From positions 200,885 to 264,884 of the forward strand of contig JAHCVB010000002.1 in NCBI GenBank assembly GCA_024648745.1: a stretch of 64,000 bases of DNA, given 5' to 3'. A program made the position numbers and the translations under genes. The notes below the pieces were generated by a model that saw nothing but the letters and a program-made list of their open reading frames with translations, did no database searches and was not told the DNA's origin. How positions within the stretch are numbered: the stretch's first letter is position 1; every line of letters starts with the position of its first letter. Source of the stretch: Sodalis sp. Psp (lineage in GTDB: Bacteria; Pseudomonadota; Gammaproteobacteria; Enterobacterales; Enterobacteriaceae). Positions 31,605 to 42,680 of the stretch are shown in pieces.

Positions 31605-31937
31605 TTATATCGCTTTCATCGTACCTTTAGGCAAAATTGCTGCCACAAAATCACGTTTAATGATCACCTCATTAGTGTCGTTAAGTGCGATAGAAATATA
31701 GCCAGTGTCTGCGACTTTCACGACGCGGCCAACCAACCCGCCAGTAGTGAGTACTTCATTCCCTCTGGAAATAGAGCTCATCAATTCTTTGTGCGCTTTA
31801 GCTCGCTTTTGCTGTGGACGTAAGATCATAAAATAAAAAATCAGGCCAAATACTACCAGTATCACTATCAGAGAGTAAGGACTTCCCTGAGACGGAGAAT
31901 CAGTGACAGAAATAGCGTCAGAAACGACACAACTCAT
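31605..31937 (-). CDS. yajC: Sec translocon accessory protein YajC
   Basis: YajC forms a complex with SecD and SecF and contacts SecYEG. The 110-residue product equals E. coli YajC. It has a single membrane segment at about residues 21-38, followed by LRPQQKRAKAHKEL and a small cytoplasmic domain ending LPKGTMKAI. Since tgt upstream is dead, this operon must now rely on a promoter within or before the tgt remains. Confidence 0.96.
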   Translation of the reverse strand: MSCVVSDAISVTDSPSQGSPYSLIVILVVFGLIFYFMILRPQQKRAKAHKELMSSISRGNEVLTTGGLVGRVVKVADTGYISIALNDTNEVIIKRDFVAAILPKGTMKAI

Positions 31938-31981
31938 TTAAATTCCCTCATTGTTATTTAAAACTCAGTGAATATTAAAGG

Positions 31982-33095
<1,114 letters not shown>

Positions 33096-33129
33096 ACATA
33101 TTGTATAACATCAGAGAATCTGATGCGAT

Positions 33130-33700
33130 TTTTGGTAACCAGCTCGCAAGCGGGTATGCTGACCTAGCCAAGTTACCAAGGGGATTACGGGTGATAAACA
33201 TGGCATCTCCATAGCTAATTAGCACCCTTAGATGATTGCTTCCCGGTAGGCCGCCAACGTATAATGATGGCCGGTGAATGTTGGCACTAGAATAATTAGG
33301 ACAGACTTCGGCAAATGAAAATTAGTTATCAGTGCATCCATGACTCTGAAACGGTGTCCAGGATAGATAATTCAGAAACGCGTTATGATACTTTTACGGG
33401 GAATAACTTAACTCTAGAGCTATGATCCTTAATCTGCAAGAAAGAAATAAGTGGCTCCGGGTGGCTTTTACTGTATATTGATGCTATAAGTTTTTCATCT
33501 TCATCTAGCCAAAATAGGCCCATAATTTTCTTGCTTAGCAATCCAATGCTACATTTACCTGCGGTGATATCCTGAGAATTATTACCCGACAGAGACCAAA
33601 GTAGTATTAGGTAAAATATCTATGCACCAACATCTTTTTTTTCATTCTGGAGAAGGGGTTTGATACCTAAAAGGCACACTGGGAGATTGAATCTAGGCAA
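33130..33700 (-). pseudogene. queA: Decayed S-adenosylmethionine:tRNA ribosyltransferase-isomerase
   Basis: Directly upstream of the tgt fossil, as in E. coli, the minus strand gives [20 protein letters not shown] near 33280-33350, then SYGDAMFIT-like sequence near 33180-33230. In the N-terminal half it gives NNSQDITAGK followed by DEDEKLIASIYSKSHPEP near 33440-33580. Stops and shifts break it. QueA acts directly after Tgt, so both steps of queuosine completion are lost together. Confidence 0.8.
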
Positions 33701-33842
33701 CTGTATTCAGAATTCATCTTTAATATGCCTGCGGAAGGCTATGATTAATCGGTACGGTAGGCTTTATTTCCTCCTAAAGCAGCCTTATACTAAGTTAACT
33801 TCAACTCAATTAATCTAAAAATACTATTTTACAGGAGTAAAT

Positions 33843-34445
33843 ATGATACTAGTCGCTCGTCAAGCTCCAGATTTTACTGCCACAGCTGTGCTGGGTAACG
33901 GTAAAATTGTTAATAATTTCAATCTAAAATCATATATTCAAGGTAAACCTGCGATCGTTTTTTTTTGGCCACTGGACTTCACCTTTGTCTGTCCGTCTGA
34001 GCTGATTGCTTTTGACAAACGTTACACTGAATTTAAGAAGCGTGATGTGGAAATCATCGGTGTATCCTTAGATTCTGAGTTTGTACATAACGCATGGCGC
34101 CTAACGCCGACCGAAAAAGGCGGTATCGGTCAGGTGCAGTACCCAATGGTGGCGGACGTAAAACATGAGATCATCAAAGCCTACGGCGTTGAACACCCTG
34201 ACTATGGTGTTGCGTTACGAGGTTCGTTTCTAATTGATAAAGAAGGAATTATCCGTCACCAGGTCGTTAATGACCTGCCGTTGGGCCGTAATATCAACGA
34301 AATAATACGGATGGTTGATGCTCTGCAGTTCCATGAAGAACACGGTGATGTATGTCCGGCACAATGGGAAAGAGGACAAAAAGGGATGGAAGCTTCACCA
34401 GAAGGTGTCGCTAAATATTTGTCTGAAAACCTAGCAAAGTTATAA
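33843..34445 (+). CDS. 2-Cys peroxiredoxin (AhpC/TSA family)
   Basis: A typical 2-Cys peroxiredoxin of 200 residues that reduces peroxides using thiols. The peroxidatic Cys50 is in DFTFVCPSE and the resolving Cys171 in GDVCPAQW. The active-site Arg is in ALRGSFLID, and the C-terminal arm is complete. It resembles the AhpC/TsaA-like protein of Yersinia and Serratia more than the E. coli AhpF-linked AhpC. It starts at an ATG with an AGGAG site and has an A/T tract, T9 at 33958-33966, inside the coding region. Peroxide defence is kept although many other stress genes are gone. Confidence 0.93.
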   Translation: MILVARQAPDFTATAVLGNGKIVNNFNLKSYIQGKPAIVFFWPLDFTFVCPSELIAFDKRYTEFKKRDVEIIGVSLDSEFVHNAWRLTPTEKGGIGQVQYPMVADVKHEIIKAYGVEHPDYGVALRGSFLIDKEGIIRHQVVNDLPLGRNINEIIRMVDALQFHEEHGDVCPAQWERGQKGMEASPEGVAKYLSENLAKL

Positions 34446-35000
34446 TCTGTCTCCACCAAAGCAGACTTGCCTTGTTGGCAGGGGCAGTGCCATTATAGGA
34501 TTGTCTAGTTTGCTGGTAGAGAAATAACCTATCCGGACGATGTTAATAACCATCAGGATGTTAATAATCATCATTAGGAATCAGCTGACATAGGCGGTTA
34601 TCACGCTGTTAGACTGACAGATAGCGAGACTTGTATTCAATTAACTGGGAGTGAGTGAGGCTAACGAAAGTATCAAGAACAAAACACTGTGTTCCAGGAG
34701 GAACTAAAATTACTTTGCCCCCTATCGTGAAAAAATGAGTCGACAGTAGGGCTTTTAACTGACATAGGTATATTTAGAAAGTAATAATTGAGTGTCTTCT
34801 ATAAATGAAGACCTTGCAAAAAAAGTTTTTAACTGCTGCCCTGCCTGGGAAGAAAATGACACCCCACAATGTGGTAAGTACGATTTTTAATTATTGACTC
34901 AATTAAGCTGAGTTAGCTAATGAGGTTAATTATTTCATCTTCGTAATATTTCCGGAAAACTAAACGCTGTTTCGTCATCGACTCCATGTCGCTTAATATC
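34446..35000. other. Gene-free stretch with a small tandem repeat
   Basis: No intact gene or recognisable remnant. An 18-bp unit is repeated in tandem at 34539-34574 (two copies, two differences). Confidence 0.5.
34539..34574. repeat. Two-copy 18-bp tandem repeat
   Basis: Copies GATGTTAATAACCATCAG and GATGTTAATAATCATCAT lie head to tail and differ at two positions. This is likely a simple duplication by slippage. Confidence 0.7.
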
Positions 35001-35525
35001 TTAGCTTGCTGCGCTGGGATCAAGCTGATGTAAAATCGCATAGACCACATCGTCCGGTGTCTGGCTGGCGTCTAACGCACAGTGCGCCGTCTCCTGATAG
35101 AGTTTCTCTCGCGAGGCTAGCACTTCAGCGATTTCTTCGATCAACGGTTTCCCCGTCAGACTAGGCCGCTTATCCTCTTCCGGATACGCTTGCAAACGAC
35201 GAGATAGTTCCTGCTCAGAGGCATGTAAATACACGACGGTGCCACGAGTGCGCATAAAATTACGATTAACGGCCGATAAAATAATTCCACCACCGGTCGC
35301 CACCACTGTATGCTCCTGGGTGATCCTTGTCAGGATGTCGCTCTCTCTAGTCCGAAAACCAGCCCAACCTTCCTCGGCGACTATCTCCGACACAGTTTTC
35401 CCAGTCAACTGCCACAACATCTCATCAGTATCGGTAAACGTATATCCTAATACCTCTGCTAATACCTGACCTACTGTGGTCTTGCCGCATCCGCGTACAC
35501 CAACCATAAATATAGGCTGTGTCAT
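35001..35525 (-). CDS. aroL: Shikimate kinase II
   Basis: AroL phosphorylates shikimate on the way to chorismate. The 174-residue product (E. coli AroL 174) matches AroL rather than AroK: it begins MTQPIFMVGVRGCGKTTVG with the Walker A at about 10-17, then DTDEML, GWAGFRTRE, ATGGGIIL and PEEDKRPSLTGKPL. It stands alone with gene-free DNA on both sides. With AroC in this window, the shikimate pathway appears to be kept, a route commonly valued in insect symbionts for aromatic amino acids or folate. Confidence 0.96.
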   Translation of the reverse strand: MTQPIFMVGVRGCGKTTVGQVLAEVLGYTFTDTDEMLWQLTGKTVSEIVAEEGWAGFRTRESDILTRITQEHTVVATGGGIILSAVNRNFMRTRGTVVYLHASEQELSRRLQAYPEEDKRPSLTGKPLIEEIAEVLASREKLYQETAHCALDASQTPDDVVYAILHQLDPSAAS

Positions 35526-36294
35526 TACCTAGCTATCCTTAATTCCCTGATTGAAATAGCGGATAAAATCATTTATCTTCCCCGGATTAAAGTAAGACGG
35601 CGCATCATACCATTGACATATAGCTACGACTACGTTTGCCTGTAAAATTTTGCACAATCATATCAGTGTATCAGATTCTCTTCTCTGCTAAGGGCGCAGA
35701 CTTTAATTGTTATGTAAATTATGCACAGCACATTCAATTTCTTTACTTTCGTCCATGGCATCAATCTATAACTGTCACCTATGCCTTTTGATATCATTCC
35801 CGACTGGATTGTCAGTGTTTAAGCTAACTACAGTTGGATAGAATTAGTTTTTGTTCATTAGTAAATTAAGATGTCATAATTCTGTTTATCACAATATAGA
35901 AATATTTATAATTATTTCTTCATATTATCTTAATTAACTAAAAACATGTTAATTATATATTGTTTTCTACAAAAATAATCAACGGCTGATAAACAGAGAG
36001 TGTTTTTTGTTGGAAAGTTGTATGATGATATAATCTTAATAATTTAGTTGCAGTATCTCGTTTGGCGAGGCTCCTATATAAATACAGGTCACTGATCTGA
36101 CGACGTCGAAAGACTTCCAAGGTCAAGGCAGGCTTTATCAGATTAAAATTTAGCCCCAAATAATTTCTGTAGACTGATACGTTGTATAGTGCCAAAACTG
36201 TTGTGACGTGGAGATAAGCTTGCTGTACTCTCTATCATCAGGTTTATGCCCCTTTGAGAACTGTTGAACCAAAAACAGCTTTGGGGAACCCTTC
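35526..36294. other. No gene recognised
   Basis: About 770 bp with no recognisable gene. An 80-codon minus-strand frame at 35953-36195 resembles nothing I know and has no good ribosome-binding site. Confidence 0.5.
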
Positions 36295-37317
36295 ATGACT
36301 GACCCATCTCAACCCTCGATAGTGAATGCAGTTGAGGAAAAAATTGTGGATCACGCAATTGTTCACTATATGAGTGACCATTATGTTGCTATTTCAGGTG
36401 CCATGTCCGCTGGCGATGCCCGGCAACATTTATTAGACCATCTCGCAGATAATCATATTCCACCACAGATTTATATTGTTGATAAAGATAACTATCTGAA
36501 GGGATTGCTCTCGGTAAAACGGTTATTTATTGAAAAAAACACCGAGTTGCCAGTTTCCAGCCTGATGAACCGGAATTTTATAGCCGTCGCACCGGAGCAA
36601 GATCGAGAACAGGTCGTCGAAATGTTAGGTAATTATCTCAACGGCCCGGTGCCAGTGCTGAGCCATGCCAAACTCATAGGTGAACTTGGTGAGCGTGAAA
36701 TCGCCGCGCTGCTACGCGACGAATATACTGAAGATGCGCAACGTCAGGGGGCTAGTTTGCCGTTAGATGAACCCTATCTCAGCACCTCTCCTTGGCGTCT
36801 GTGGCGCAAACGGATCAGCTGGTTGATGCTGCTGTTTGTGGCGGAAGCTTACACCGGCACAGTACTCAAGGCGTTTTCTAACGAGCTGGAGGCAGCTATC
36901 GCGCTAGCATTCTTTATTCCATTTCTAATTGGTACTGGCGGCAACAGCGGTACACAGATCACCTCAACATTGGTGCGAGCTATGGCGTTAGGCGAAGTCA
37001 GCTTGCGCAACTTGCCTGCTGTGCTACGCAAGGAGATCCCGACATCATTTTTGGTAGCGGTGTCCATCGGACTAGTAGCATGGATTCGCGCTTGGATTTT
37101 GGATGTCGGCTTGCAAGTAACGCTGGTAGTCTGTCTGACGCTAATTGCTATTACTATTTGGACAGCGATTGTTTCATCGGTGATCCCACTGTTACTAAAA
37201 CGCCTGCACATCGATCCGGCAGTGGTGTCGGCACCATTTATCTCCACCTTTATCGATGGTACCGGGCTAATTATCTACTTTGAAATTGCTAAGCTGATTA
37301 TGCATGATCTTAGTTAG
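36295..37317 (+). CDS. MgtE-type Mg2+ transporter lacking the N domain
   Basis: A 340-residue protein with a CBS-domain pair at about residues 25-150 and an MgtE (SLC41-like) membrane domain of about five helices at 170-340. The membrane domain has the family segment GTGGNSGTQ and, in the last helix region, PFISTFIDGTGLIIYF, whose Asp corresponds to the Mg2+-binding Asp of MgtE. Classical MgtE proteins are about 450 residues with a superhelical N domain before the CBS pair; here the start lies right before the CBS part and the upstream DNA has stops, so that domain is absent. Short forms exist naturally, so this need not be a truncation. MgtE gates Mg2+ uptake across the inner membrane. Confidence 0.88.
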   Translation: MTDPSQPSIVNAVEEKIVDHAIVHYMSDHYVAISGAMSAGDARQHLLDHLADNHIPPQIYIVDKDNYLKGLLSVKRLFIEKNTELPVSSLMNRNFIAVAPEQDREQVVEMLGNYLNGPVPVLSHAKLIGELGEREIAALLRDEYTEDAQRQGASLPLDEPYLSTSPWRLWRKRISWLMLLFVAEAYTGTVLKAFSNELEAAIALAFFIPFLIGTGGNSGTQITSTLVRAMALGEVSLRNLPAVLRKEIPTSFLVAVSIGLVAWIRAWILDVGLQVTLVVCLTLIAITIWTAIVSSVIPLLLKRLHIDPAVVSAPFISTFIDGTGLIIYFEIAKLIMHDLS

Positions 37318-38071
37318 GTGACACAGGCTGTCGCTCTAATGTCCAAGCTCAGTCAGATTATGCAGACACTGGTTGATGAACGCTAGTTAATATGATAAAA
37401 GCCTCAGGAGCCGACAAAAGAGCTTTTTAGTTATTAACATACTGTGGCGGATGCTTTCAATTGGTCACTACCAGAGAAGTCAACAATAACAACTAGACGT
37501 CTACCTGTACGGTTATCATCTTAGTTTATTATCCATGCATATCTACTTATGTAATCTAGTTTTTGCTGATATGCGAGTCGAATAAAGCTTTCTCCCTACT
37601 AGCCTAGAAACCAACGGCACTGACTGAAATGATCTTTGCCTCGCTGCTGAGGTCAATTTATATGCACTTATATATACGGTGTCCGGTAATAGTTTTATTT
37701 ATCTCATTTTGTTTCCATTTTGACTCCAATTATTAAAAACGCACGTAATTATTTATAAACATTTGATTGCCGCAGAGAAATTATTATTCAGCAGTTAAAT
37801 TCTCAGCCAGATTACTTCTAGTTTACTGCCAGCTAAACAAAAGGAAATTTTACCAAATGCCTTATTGGAATAGCTGACATGAGATAATAATTAAAGTCGG
37901 TACTGTTATCAATCGGTAAAGCTGTGTCGTGTATACACCATACATAAGGATTGAGCACAGCGTGTGTTAATAGTGCATTTACCTTAGAATTTGATTTATG
38001 TGGTTGCAGATGACACAATGGCTTTCAGCCGTAGCGCATGGGGAGTGTAGCAGACACGCGGCTGGGTGATC
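37318..38071. other. No gene recognised
   Basis: About 750 bp between convergent mgtE-type and proS genes. All frames are short and I recognise nothing in them. Confidence 0.5.
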
Positions 38072-39781
38072 TTACTGCGCTGCAGCGATTCTACTTACCA
38101 GAAAATCTACGATCATGCTGAGTTTAATCAACTGTTTCTCACCGCTGCGACGGTTTTTGTATTCGATCTCTTCTGTATCCAAATTACGGTCACCGATGAC
38201 CAACGTATGCGGTATGCCAATCAGCTCCATATCGGCGAACATAACGCCTGGACGCTCTTTACGATCATCTAGTAGGACATCAATATTGCATGCTTGCAGC
38301 TTCTGATAAATCATTTCCGCCACCTCTTTTACCCGGAAAGATTTATGCATATATATCGGCAAAATCGCTACGTGAAACGGTGCTAAAACCTCAGGCCACA
38401 CAATGCCGCGTTCGTCGTGGTTCTGTTCGATGACTGCCGTGACTACACGGGTAATGCCGATACCATAACAGCCCATAGTCAAGGTTTGGTTACGGCCGTC
38501 TTCTCTCTGCACAGTGGCTTTCATTGCTGCCGAGTATTTCGTTCCTAGCTGGAAGATGTGACCTACTTCGATTCCGCGCTTAATTTGCAGGGTCCCTTTG
38601 CCATCTGGGCTGATATCGCCGTTAACAACCTTGCGTAAATCAGCCACCTGTGGCAGCGGCAAGCCCTGCTTCCAGCTGATTCCGAAGAAGCGTTTTCTAT
38701 CAGCATTGACGTTGGCGGCAAAGTTACTCATTACCGCGACGCTGCGATCGATCACCAACGGCAGATGTACTAGCTTGCTAGGGTCAGCGTCGATAGCCAG
38801 TCGAATTTCCTCTTCACTAGCAAATGTCAGAGGTGTGGCAACCTGGGGTAATTTCTCAGCTTTTACGTTATTAAGCTGATGATCACCACGCACCATCAGT
38901 GCCACTAGTGGATAACCGGTATCTTCACGAGCGCGCACAATCAACGTTTTAACGAATTTTTCCATAGGAAGCGGTTGTTTCATCAATTCAGCGATCGTGC
39001 AAGCATCGGGAGTGTCTACCAGCCGCATTGCTTCGTCCAGTTCGGCTTTCGTGGCGGTTGTAATGACAGCCTCCACCAATTCGACATTGGCAGCGTAATC
39101 AGACTCAGTGGAGAGGGCGATATCGTCCTCTCCACTGTCAGCCAGAACCTGAAATTCATGAGATACGCTGCCGCCGATTGAGCCAGTATCTGCCTGAACT
39201 ACACGGAACTCTAGCCCCATTTGGGTAAAGATGGTACTGTAAGCCTGATACATAGCGCCATAGGTAGTTTGCAACGAGACCTGGCTGGAATGAAAAGAAT
39301 AAGCGTCCTTCATTACGAACTCGCGTGAGCGCATCACTCCGAAACGTGGACGAACCTCATCACGGAACTTGGTTTGGATCTGATAGAAATTCAACGGCAG
39401 CTGCTTGTAAGAGTTGACTTCATTACGAACGAGGTTGGTTATAACCTCTTCATGTGTTGGTCCCAAGACAAAAGGCCGAGCACCACGGTCGGTAAAACGA
39501 AGCAACTCCAATCCGTACTGAATCCATCGGTCGCTTTCTTGCCATAGATCTGCCGGTTGTACCAGTGGCATAGATATTTCAATAGCGCCAGTTTTATTCA
39601 TTTCTTTACGCACGATGCTTTCTACTTTACGGAGCACGCGCAATCCGGTGGGTAGCCAGGTATAAAGACCAGAAGCCAGCTTACGAATCATTCCGGCACG
39701 CAGCATCAGTTGATGACTGACCATTTCTGCGTTACTGGGAATCTCCTTAAGAGTAGAGAGCAGATATTGGCTAGTACGCAT
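38072..39781 (-). CDS. proS: Prolyl-tRNA synthetase
   Basis: ProS charges tRNA-Pro. The 569-residue product (E. coli 572) has the class II motifs: motif 1 near [12 protein letters not shown], motif 2 [17 protein letters not shown], and motif 3 [11 protein letters not shown]. The editing insertion domain lies between motifs 2 and 3, and the C-terminal anticodon-binding domain follows. The ATG at 39781 ([13 protein letters not shown]) is chosen by homology; an earlier ATG would add ten residues. Its substrate tRNA-Pro(CGG) is also in this window. Remains of trmO, its E. coli neighbour, may lie upstream. Confidence 0.97.
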   Translation of the reverse strand: MRTSQYLLSTLKEIPSNAEMVSHQLMLRAGMIRKLASGLYTWLPTGLRVLRKVESIVRKEMNKTGAIEISMPLVQPADLWQESDRWIQYGLELLRFTDRGARPFVLGPTHEEVITNLVRNEVNSYKQLPLNFYQIQTKFRDEVRPRFGVMRSREFVMKDAYSFHSSQVSLQTTYGAMYQAYSTIFTQMGLEFRVVQADTGSIGGSVSHEFQVLADSGEDDIALSTESDYAANVELVEAVITTATKAELDEAMRLVDTPDACTIAELMKQPLPMEKFVKTLIVRAREDTGYPLVALMVRGDHQLNNVKAEKLPQVATPLTFASEEEIRLAIDADPSKLVHLPLVIDRSVAVMSNFAANVNADRKRFFGISWKQGLPLPQVADLRKVVNGDISPDGKGTLQIKRGIEVGHIFQLGTKYSAAMKATVQREDGRNQTLTMGCYGIGITRVVTAVIEQNHDERGIVWPEVLAPFHVAILPIYMHKSFRVKEVAEMIYQKLQACNIDVLLDDRKERPGVMFADMELIGIPHTLVIGDRNLDTEEIEYKNRRSGEKQLIKLSMIVDFLVSRIAAAQ

Positions 39782-39869
39782 GGTTGATGTGGTTCCATAA
39801 TAATAGCTCATGCCGTAGGTTGTACTTAAGGTTGTACTTATTAAGTGGCCAATAAAATCTATGGCCTAC

Positions 39870-40090
39870 CAGCGTCTGTCAGTAATCACAAGGACAGACA
39901 GGAAATTAGCACATATCATCTTGTCGTGCTTGTCGTCACGTTGCAGTTTAAATTTACTCCAGGTGATGTTATCCGCTCGCTTACCTCATTCTTTAATATC
40001 CTATCGGTGTATCGCGGGCAGAGAAAGCTATCATCCTACTATTTGTCGTCAAGGTGTAGTGATTTTACGTTATCTGCTAGCCGTTCCTTA
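39870..40090 (-). pseudogene. trmO: Possible decayed tRNA m6t6A37 methyltransferase TrmO
   Basis: Upstream of proS on the same strand, where E. coli has trmO, broken frames give VKSLHLDDK (E. coli VEKQLLTLEK), then PAIHR (PAYRK), then TWSKFKLQR (VWLHDFNVRW). The similarity is weak and limited to the C-terminal third. Gene order supports it. The first two thirds of the gene are gone. Confidence 0.4.
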
Positions 40091-40396
40091 AATTATATTA
40101 ATCATCACATAGTGATTATAATTAATATATTAAATTTACTAATTAAAATTAATCTAAATTTAAATTGTTTGATATTTGAACCACTTTTATTGATTTTTTA
40201 GGAAAACGTCACAAAATAGTTCACCGCTATCAGTAAGCCCTATTCTGAAACAAGCCACTTTAAAGTACCCAGGGTATCTTTAATTTTATTTTTGTTAATT
40301 AGACATCAATTCAGGGTAGTTTAGATCAAATGTAGATTAAAGACAGAACATTAGGGAGGAATTTTTGGTTTAGTTTAATTAAACTGCAGGAGAAAT

Positions 40397-40472
40397 TGGT
40401 GTCCCCGACAGGAATCGAACCTGTAACTAGCCCTTAGGAGGAGCGTGTTATATTCCGTTTAACTACGGAGAC
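40397..40472 (-). tRNA. argW: tRNA-Arg (anticodon CCT)
   Basis: On the minus strand a 76-nt cloverleaf is complete: acceptor GTCTCCG with CGGGGAC, anticodon loop CTCCTAA giving CCT, T-arm ACAGGTTCGATTCCTGT and encoded CCA. It decodes AGG and matches E. coli argW well. E. coli argW also lies in the neighbourhood of mlaA. One G-T wobble in the acceptor stem is tolerated. Confidence 0.95.
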
Positions 40473-40488
40473 CTGTTAAACAACAGGT

Positions 40489-40516
40489 AGTATAGCCTAT
40501 AATTTAGCTATGGAAA
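40489..40516 (-). promoter_or_regulatory. Possible promoter of tRNA-Arg
   Basis: On the minus strand a -10 TATACT lies 16 bp after a weak -35 TTTCCA. A 6-bp hairpin (CCTGTT and AACAGG) falls between the -10 and the tRNA 5' end. Confidence 0.4.
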
Positions 40517-41039
40517 TAAGTATGTGAGTGTGCATTTACTTAATCCATAATCAAATAGTGGGACACCTTAGCGAAGGTGTCAGCCAGGCCCGTTCAGGGT
40601 GTTATTTTCCAACCCCTCCGTTTTCTAGAAATAGTTTGAAGAAATAAAAGAAACGCACATATTTCTTAGTATGGGGAAGAAATAATTTTACTACTTCTTT
40701 CTTATCCTGAGTACAAGAACAGAATATCCACGTATCTCAGAAGAGTGGAGGTGGATCAGGTTATTTGTTTTAGTGGCCTTACGCTTGTAGTATCGCAATT
40801 TTTGCTTATCTGGCAACGATGTTACCATTAGGATGGGCCATGTAAATGAATAAGTTTGATAATCAACACCATGACAGACACAATAGCCAATCGATTGTTC
40901 TTCAATATAACAGTATGCGAGAGTATGGAGCTAGCTCATGCACAACCACAAGCGTGGTGATTGTTAGCGAGGCGTGGTACAGCTATTGAGTCATTAATAG
41001 TTTCTTTGAAATGCATAATAACATATAATAAAATTTATA
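40517..41039. other. Gene-free stretch with one perfect hairpin
   Basis: Between divergent tRNA-Arg and mlaA. A perfect 8-bp stem (GACACCTT and AAGGTGTC) with an AGCG tetraloop lies at 40563-40582; there is no T-run after it. No protein remnant was recognised. Confidence 0.5.
40563..40582. repeat. Perfect 8-bp hairpin with tetraloop
   Basis: GACACCTT and AAGGTGTC around AGCG, between tRNA-Arg and mlaA. No T-run follows on either strand. Confidence 0.6.
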
Positions 41040-41795
41040 ATGAATTTTTTCCTGTCAGGTGTTGCGTTTGCCAGCAGTCTACTTCTAGGGTGCGCTACCT
41101 ACCAAATTAAAAATAACCAGAGTTGGTCAGATCCTTTAGAAGGCTTCAACCGTAGCATGTTTAACTTCAACTATAATGTACTGGATCCCTATTTGTTCCG
41201 CCCAGCTGCAGTAGCTTGGCGGAATTATATGCCTAGATCAGCCCGTATCGGCCTGAGTAATTTCTTTACCAATCTGGAAGAGCCTGCCACTATGGTGAAC
41301 TACTTTGTAAGGGGTAAGCCCTACAAAGCGGCGATGCATTTCAACCGCTTCTTCCTTAGCACTTTGTTAGGGATGGGGGGAATAATCGATGTGGCGTCGA
41401 TGGCAAACTCACATTTGGCGAAGGAAGAGCCACAGCGTTTCGGTAGCACGTTGGGCAATTACGGCGTCAGTTATGGCCCCTATGTTCAGTTACCCGGCTA
41501 TGGTAATTTTACCCCACGCGAGGATGTGGGCGGCTTGGTGGACGATCTCTACCCAATACTGAGTTATCTGACTTGGTGGATGTCTGTCGGCAAATGGATT
41601 CTAGAAGGTCTAGAAACCAGAGCTCAGCTACTGGATTCCGACGGCCTGCATGCCTTTCAGGATCCCTATGTCATGATGCGTACCGCATATTTCCAGCATC
41701 ATGATTTCTTGGCTAACGATGGCATGTTAACTTTGCAGGAAAATCTCAACGCGCCGGAGATCCAAGGAGATTTAAATGCGATTGACATACAGTAA
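41040..41795 (+). CDS. mlaA: Outer-membrane lipid asymmetry lipoprotein MlaA
   Basis: MlaA sits in the outer membrane with porins and passes surface-exposed phospholipids to the Mla pathway. The 251-residue product equals E. coli MlaA. It has a lipoprotein signal with lipobox LLGC and acylated Cys18, then SDPLEGFNRSMFNFN, YVQLPGYGNFT and LETRAQLLDSDGL. The residue after Cys is Ala, consistent with outer-membrane sorting. It leads a block that follows the E. coli order through aroC, fabB, pdxB and truA to ubiX. Together with gmhA it shows the outer membrane is still maintained. Confidence 0.96.
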   Translation: MNFFLSGVAFASSLLLGCATYQIKNNQSWSDPLEGFNRSMFNFNYNVLDPYLFRPAAVAWRNYMPRSARIGLSNFFTNLEEPATMVNYFVRGKPYKAAMHFNRFFLSTLLGMGGIIDVASMANSHLAKEEPQRFGSTLGNYGVSYGPYVQLPGYGNFTPREDVGGLVDDLYPILSYLTWWMSVGKWILEGLETRAQLLDSDGLHAFQDPYVMMRTAYFQHHDFLANDGMLTLQENLNAPEIQGDLNAIDIQ

Positions 41796-42430
41796 TCGAC
41801 AATAGGTCATCGCACAGGTGGGCCCTTCCGCAGGAAAAATATTTGGATTACCAAGATAGGTATAAGGCCTTGCTGGCTGACCTTGGTGAAGATGTTAGGT
41901 TGGTATTGTTGATACCTGCAGACACTGGCCGACGGCACATAGGATTAACTCACCTGTTATCCAAAAATACAGTCTTTTTAATCAATAGTTTATTAATGGA
42001 ACAGAGCTACCAGCACTAGAGAAGAAAACCCTTCCTTCGTGCAATCTGCTTGCCACGAGTGAGTAATTACCTTATTTAAGTAAACTCTACCTTGTCAGTT
42101 AAACGCTGACGATGTTGGAGGCTAGCATATTACTAAGGCGCTTACACTGTGCGAGTGTATTACAATAATTGAGTTACCAGAATCAACTCGCGCTAACGTT
42201 ATCCTGAATTAACTACCTAGTAGGCAGAGAAAATTAATATTTTTATGTACTTAGAGGAGTTACCCTACTTCTGTGTAAAGGTGTCAGTCTCCCACTATCT
42301 TTCTGAATGACTACCGGTCATCACCGACTTGTATATACCCGTTTTTATTAGGTTACCCTTACTTATCGACGGCGAAAGGTGGAAAATGTGCCGCTGTTTC
42401 CGTCTTAACCTCTTCTATTGCTACTGCTTT
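41796..42430. other. No gene recognised
   Basis: Sequence between mlaA and the possible prmB remnant. Genes that lie between mlaA and aroC in E. coli, including fadL, sixA and smrB, could not be recognised. Confidence 0.45.
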
Positions 42431-42439
42431 GTTTGTCAT

Positions 42440-42600
42440 TTCATGGCAGACTAACGTCTGATTATAGTAAGCAAAATCGAATAAGAGAGTTTCATACTGA
42501 AACTGTCCTTGGCTTAGCTGCTAGAGAAATGACAGCGTTTTCATGTTTTGTTGATGCGGTAGCAATTTCTAGAATGCAGCGAGTTGTTCAAATTGTGTCG
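42440..42600 (+). pseudogene. prmB: Possible decayed ribosomal protein L3 methyltransferase PrmB
   Basis: Directly before aroC, where E. coli has prmB, a plus-strand frame reads FHTETVLGLAAREM near 42490-42530, resembling YRHEPELGLASGTD of PrmB. Flanking matches are weak. Gene order supports the call; sequence alone would not. Confidence 0.35.
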
Positions 42601-42680
42601 TGATTAAAATACCCGAGGAAGCGCCAGTGAGCAGCAGGGTAAGTCTATTAGGTTTATGAGTTGATTAGCGAGGAGTTCCA

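Noticed and set aside
35953..36195. 80-codon minus-strand open frame
   Set aside because: No similarity that I recognise, no good ribosome-binding site, and it lies in AT-rich DNA where such frames arise by chance.
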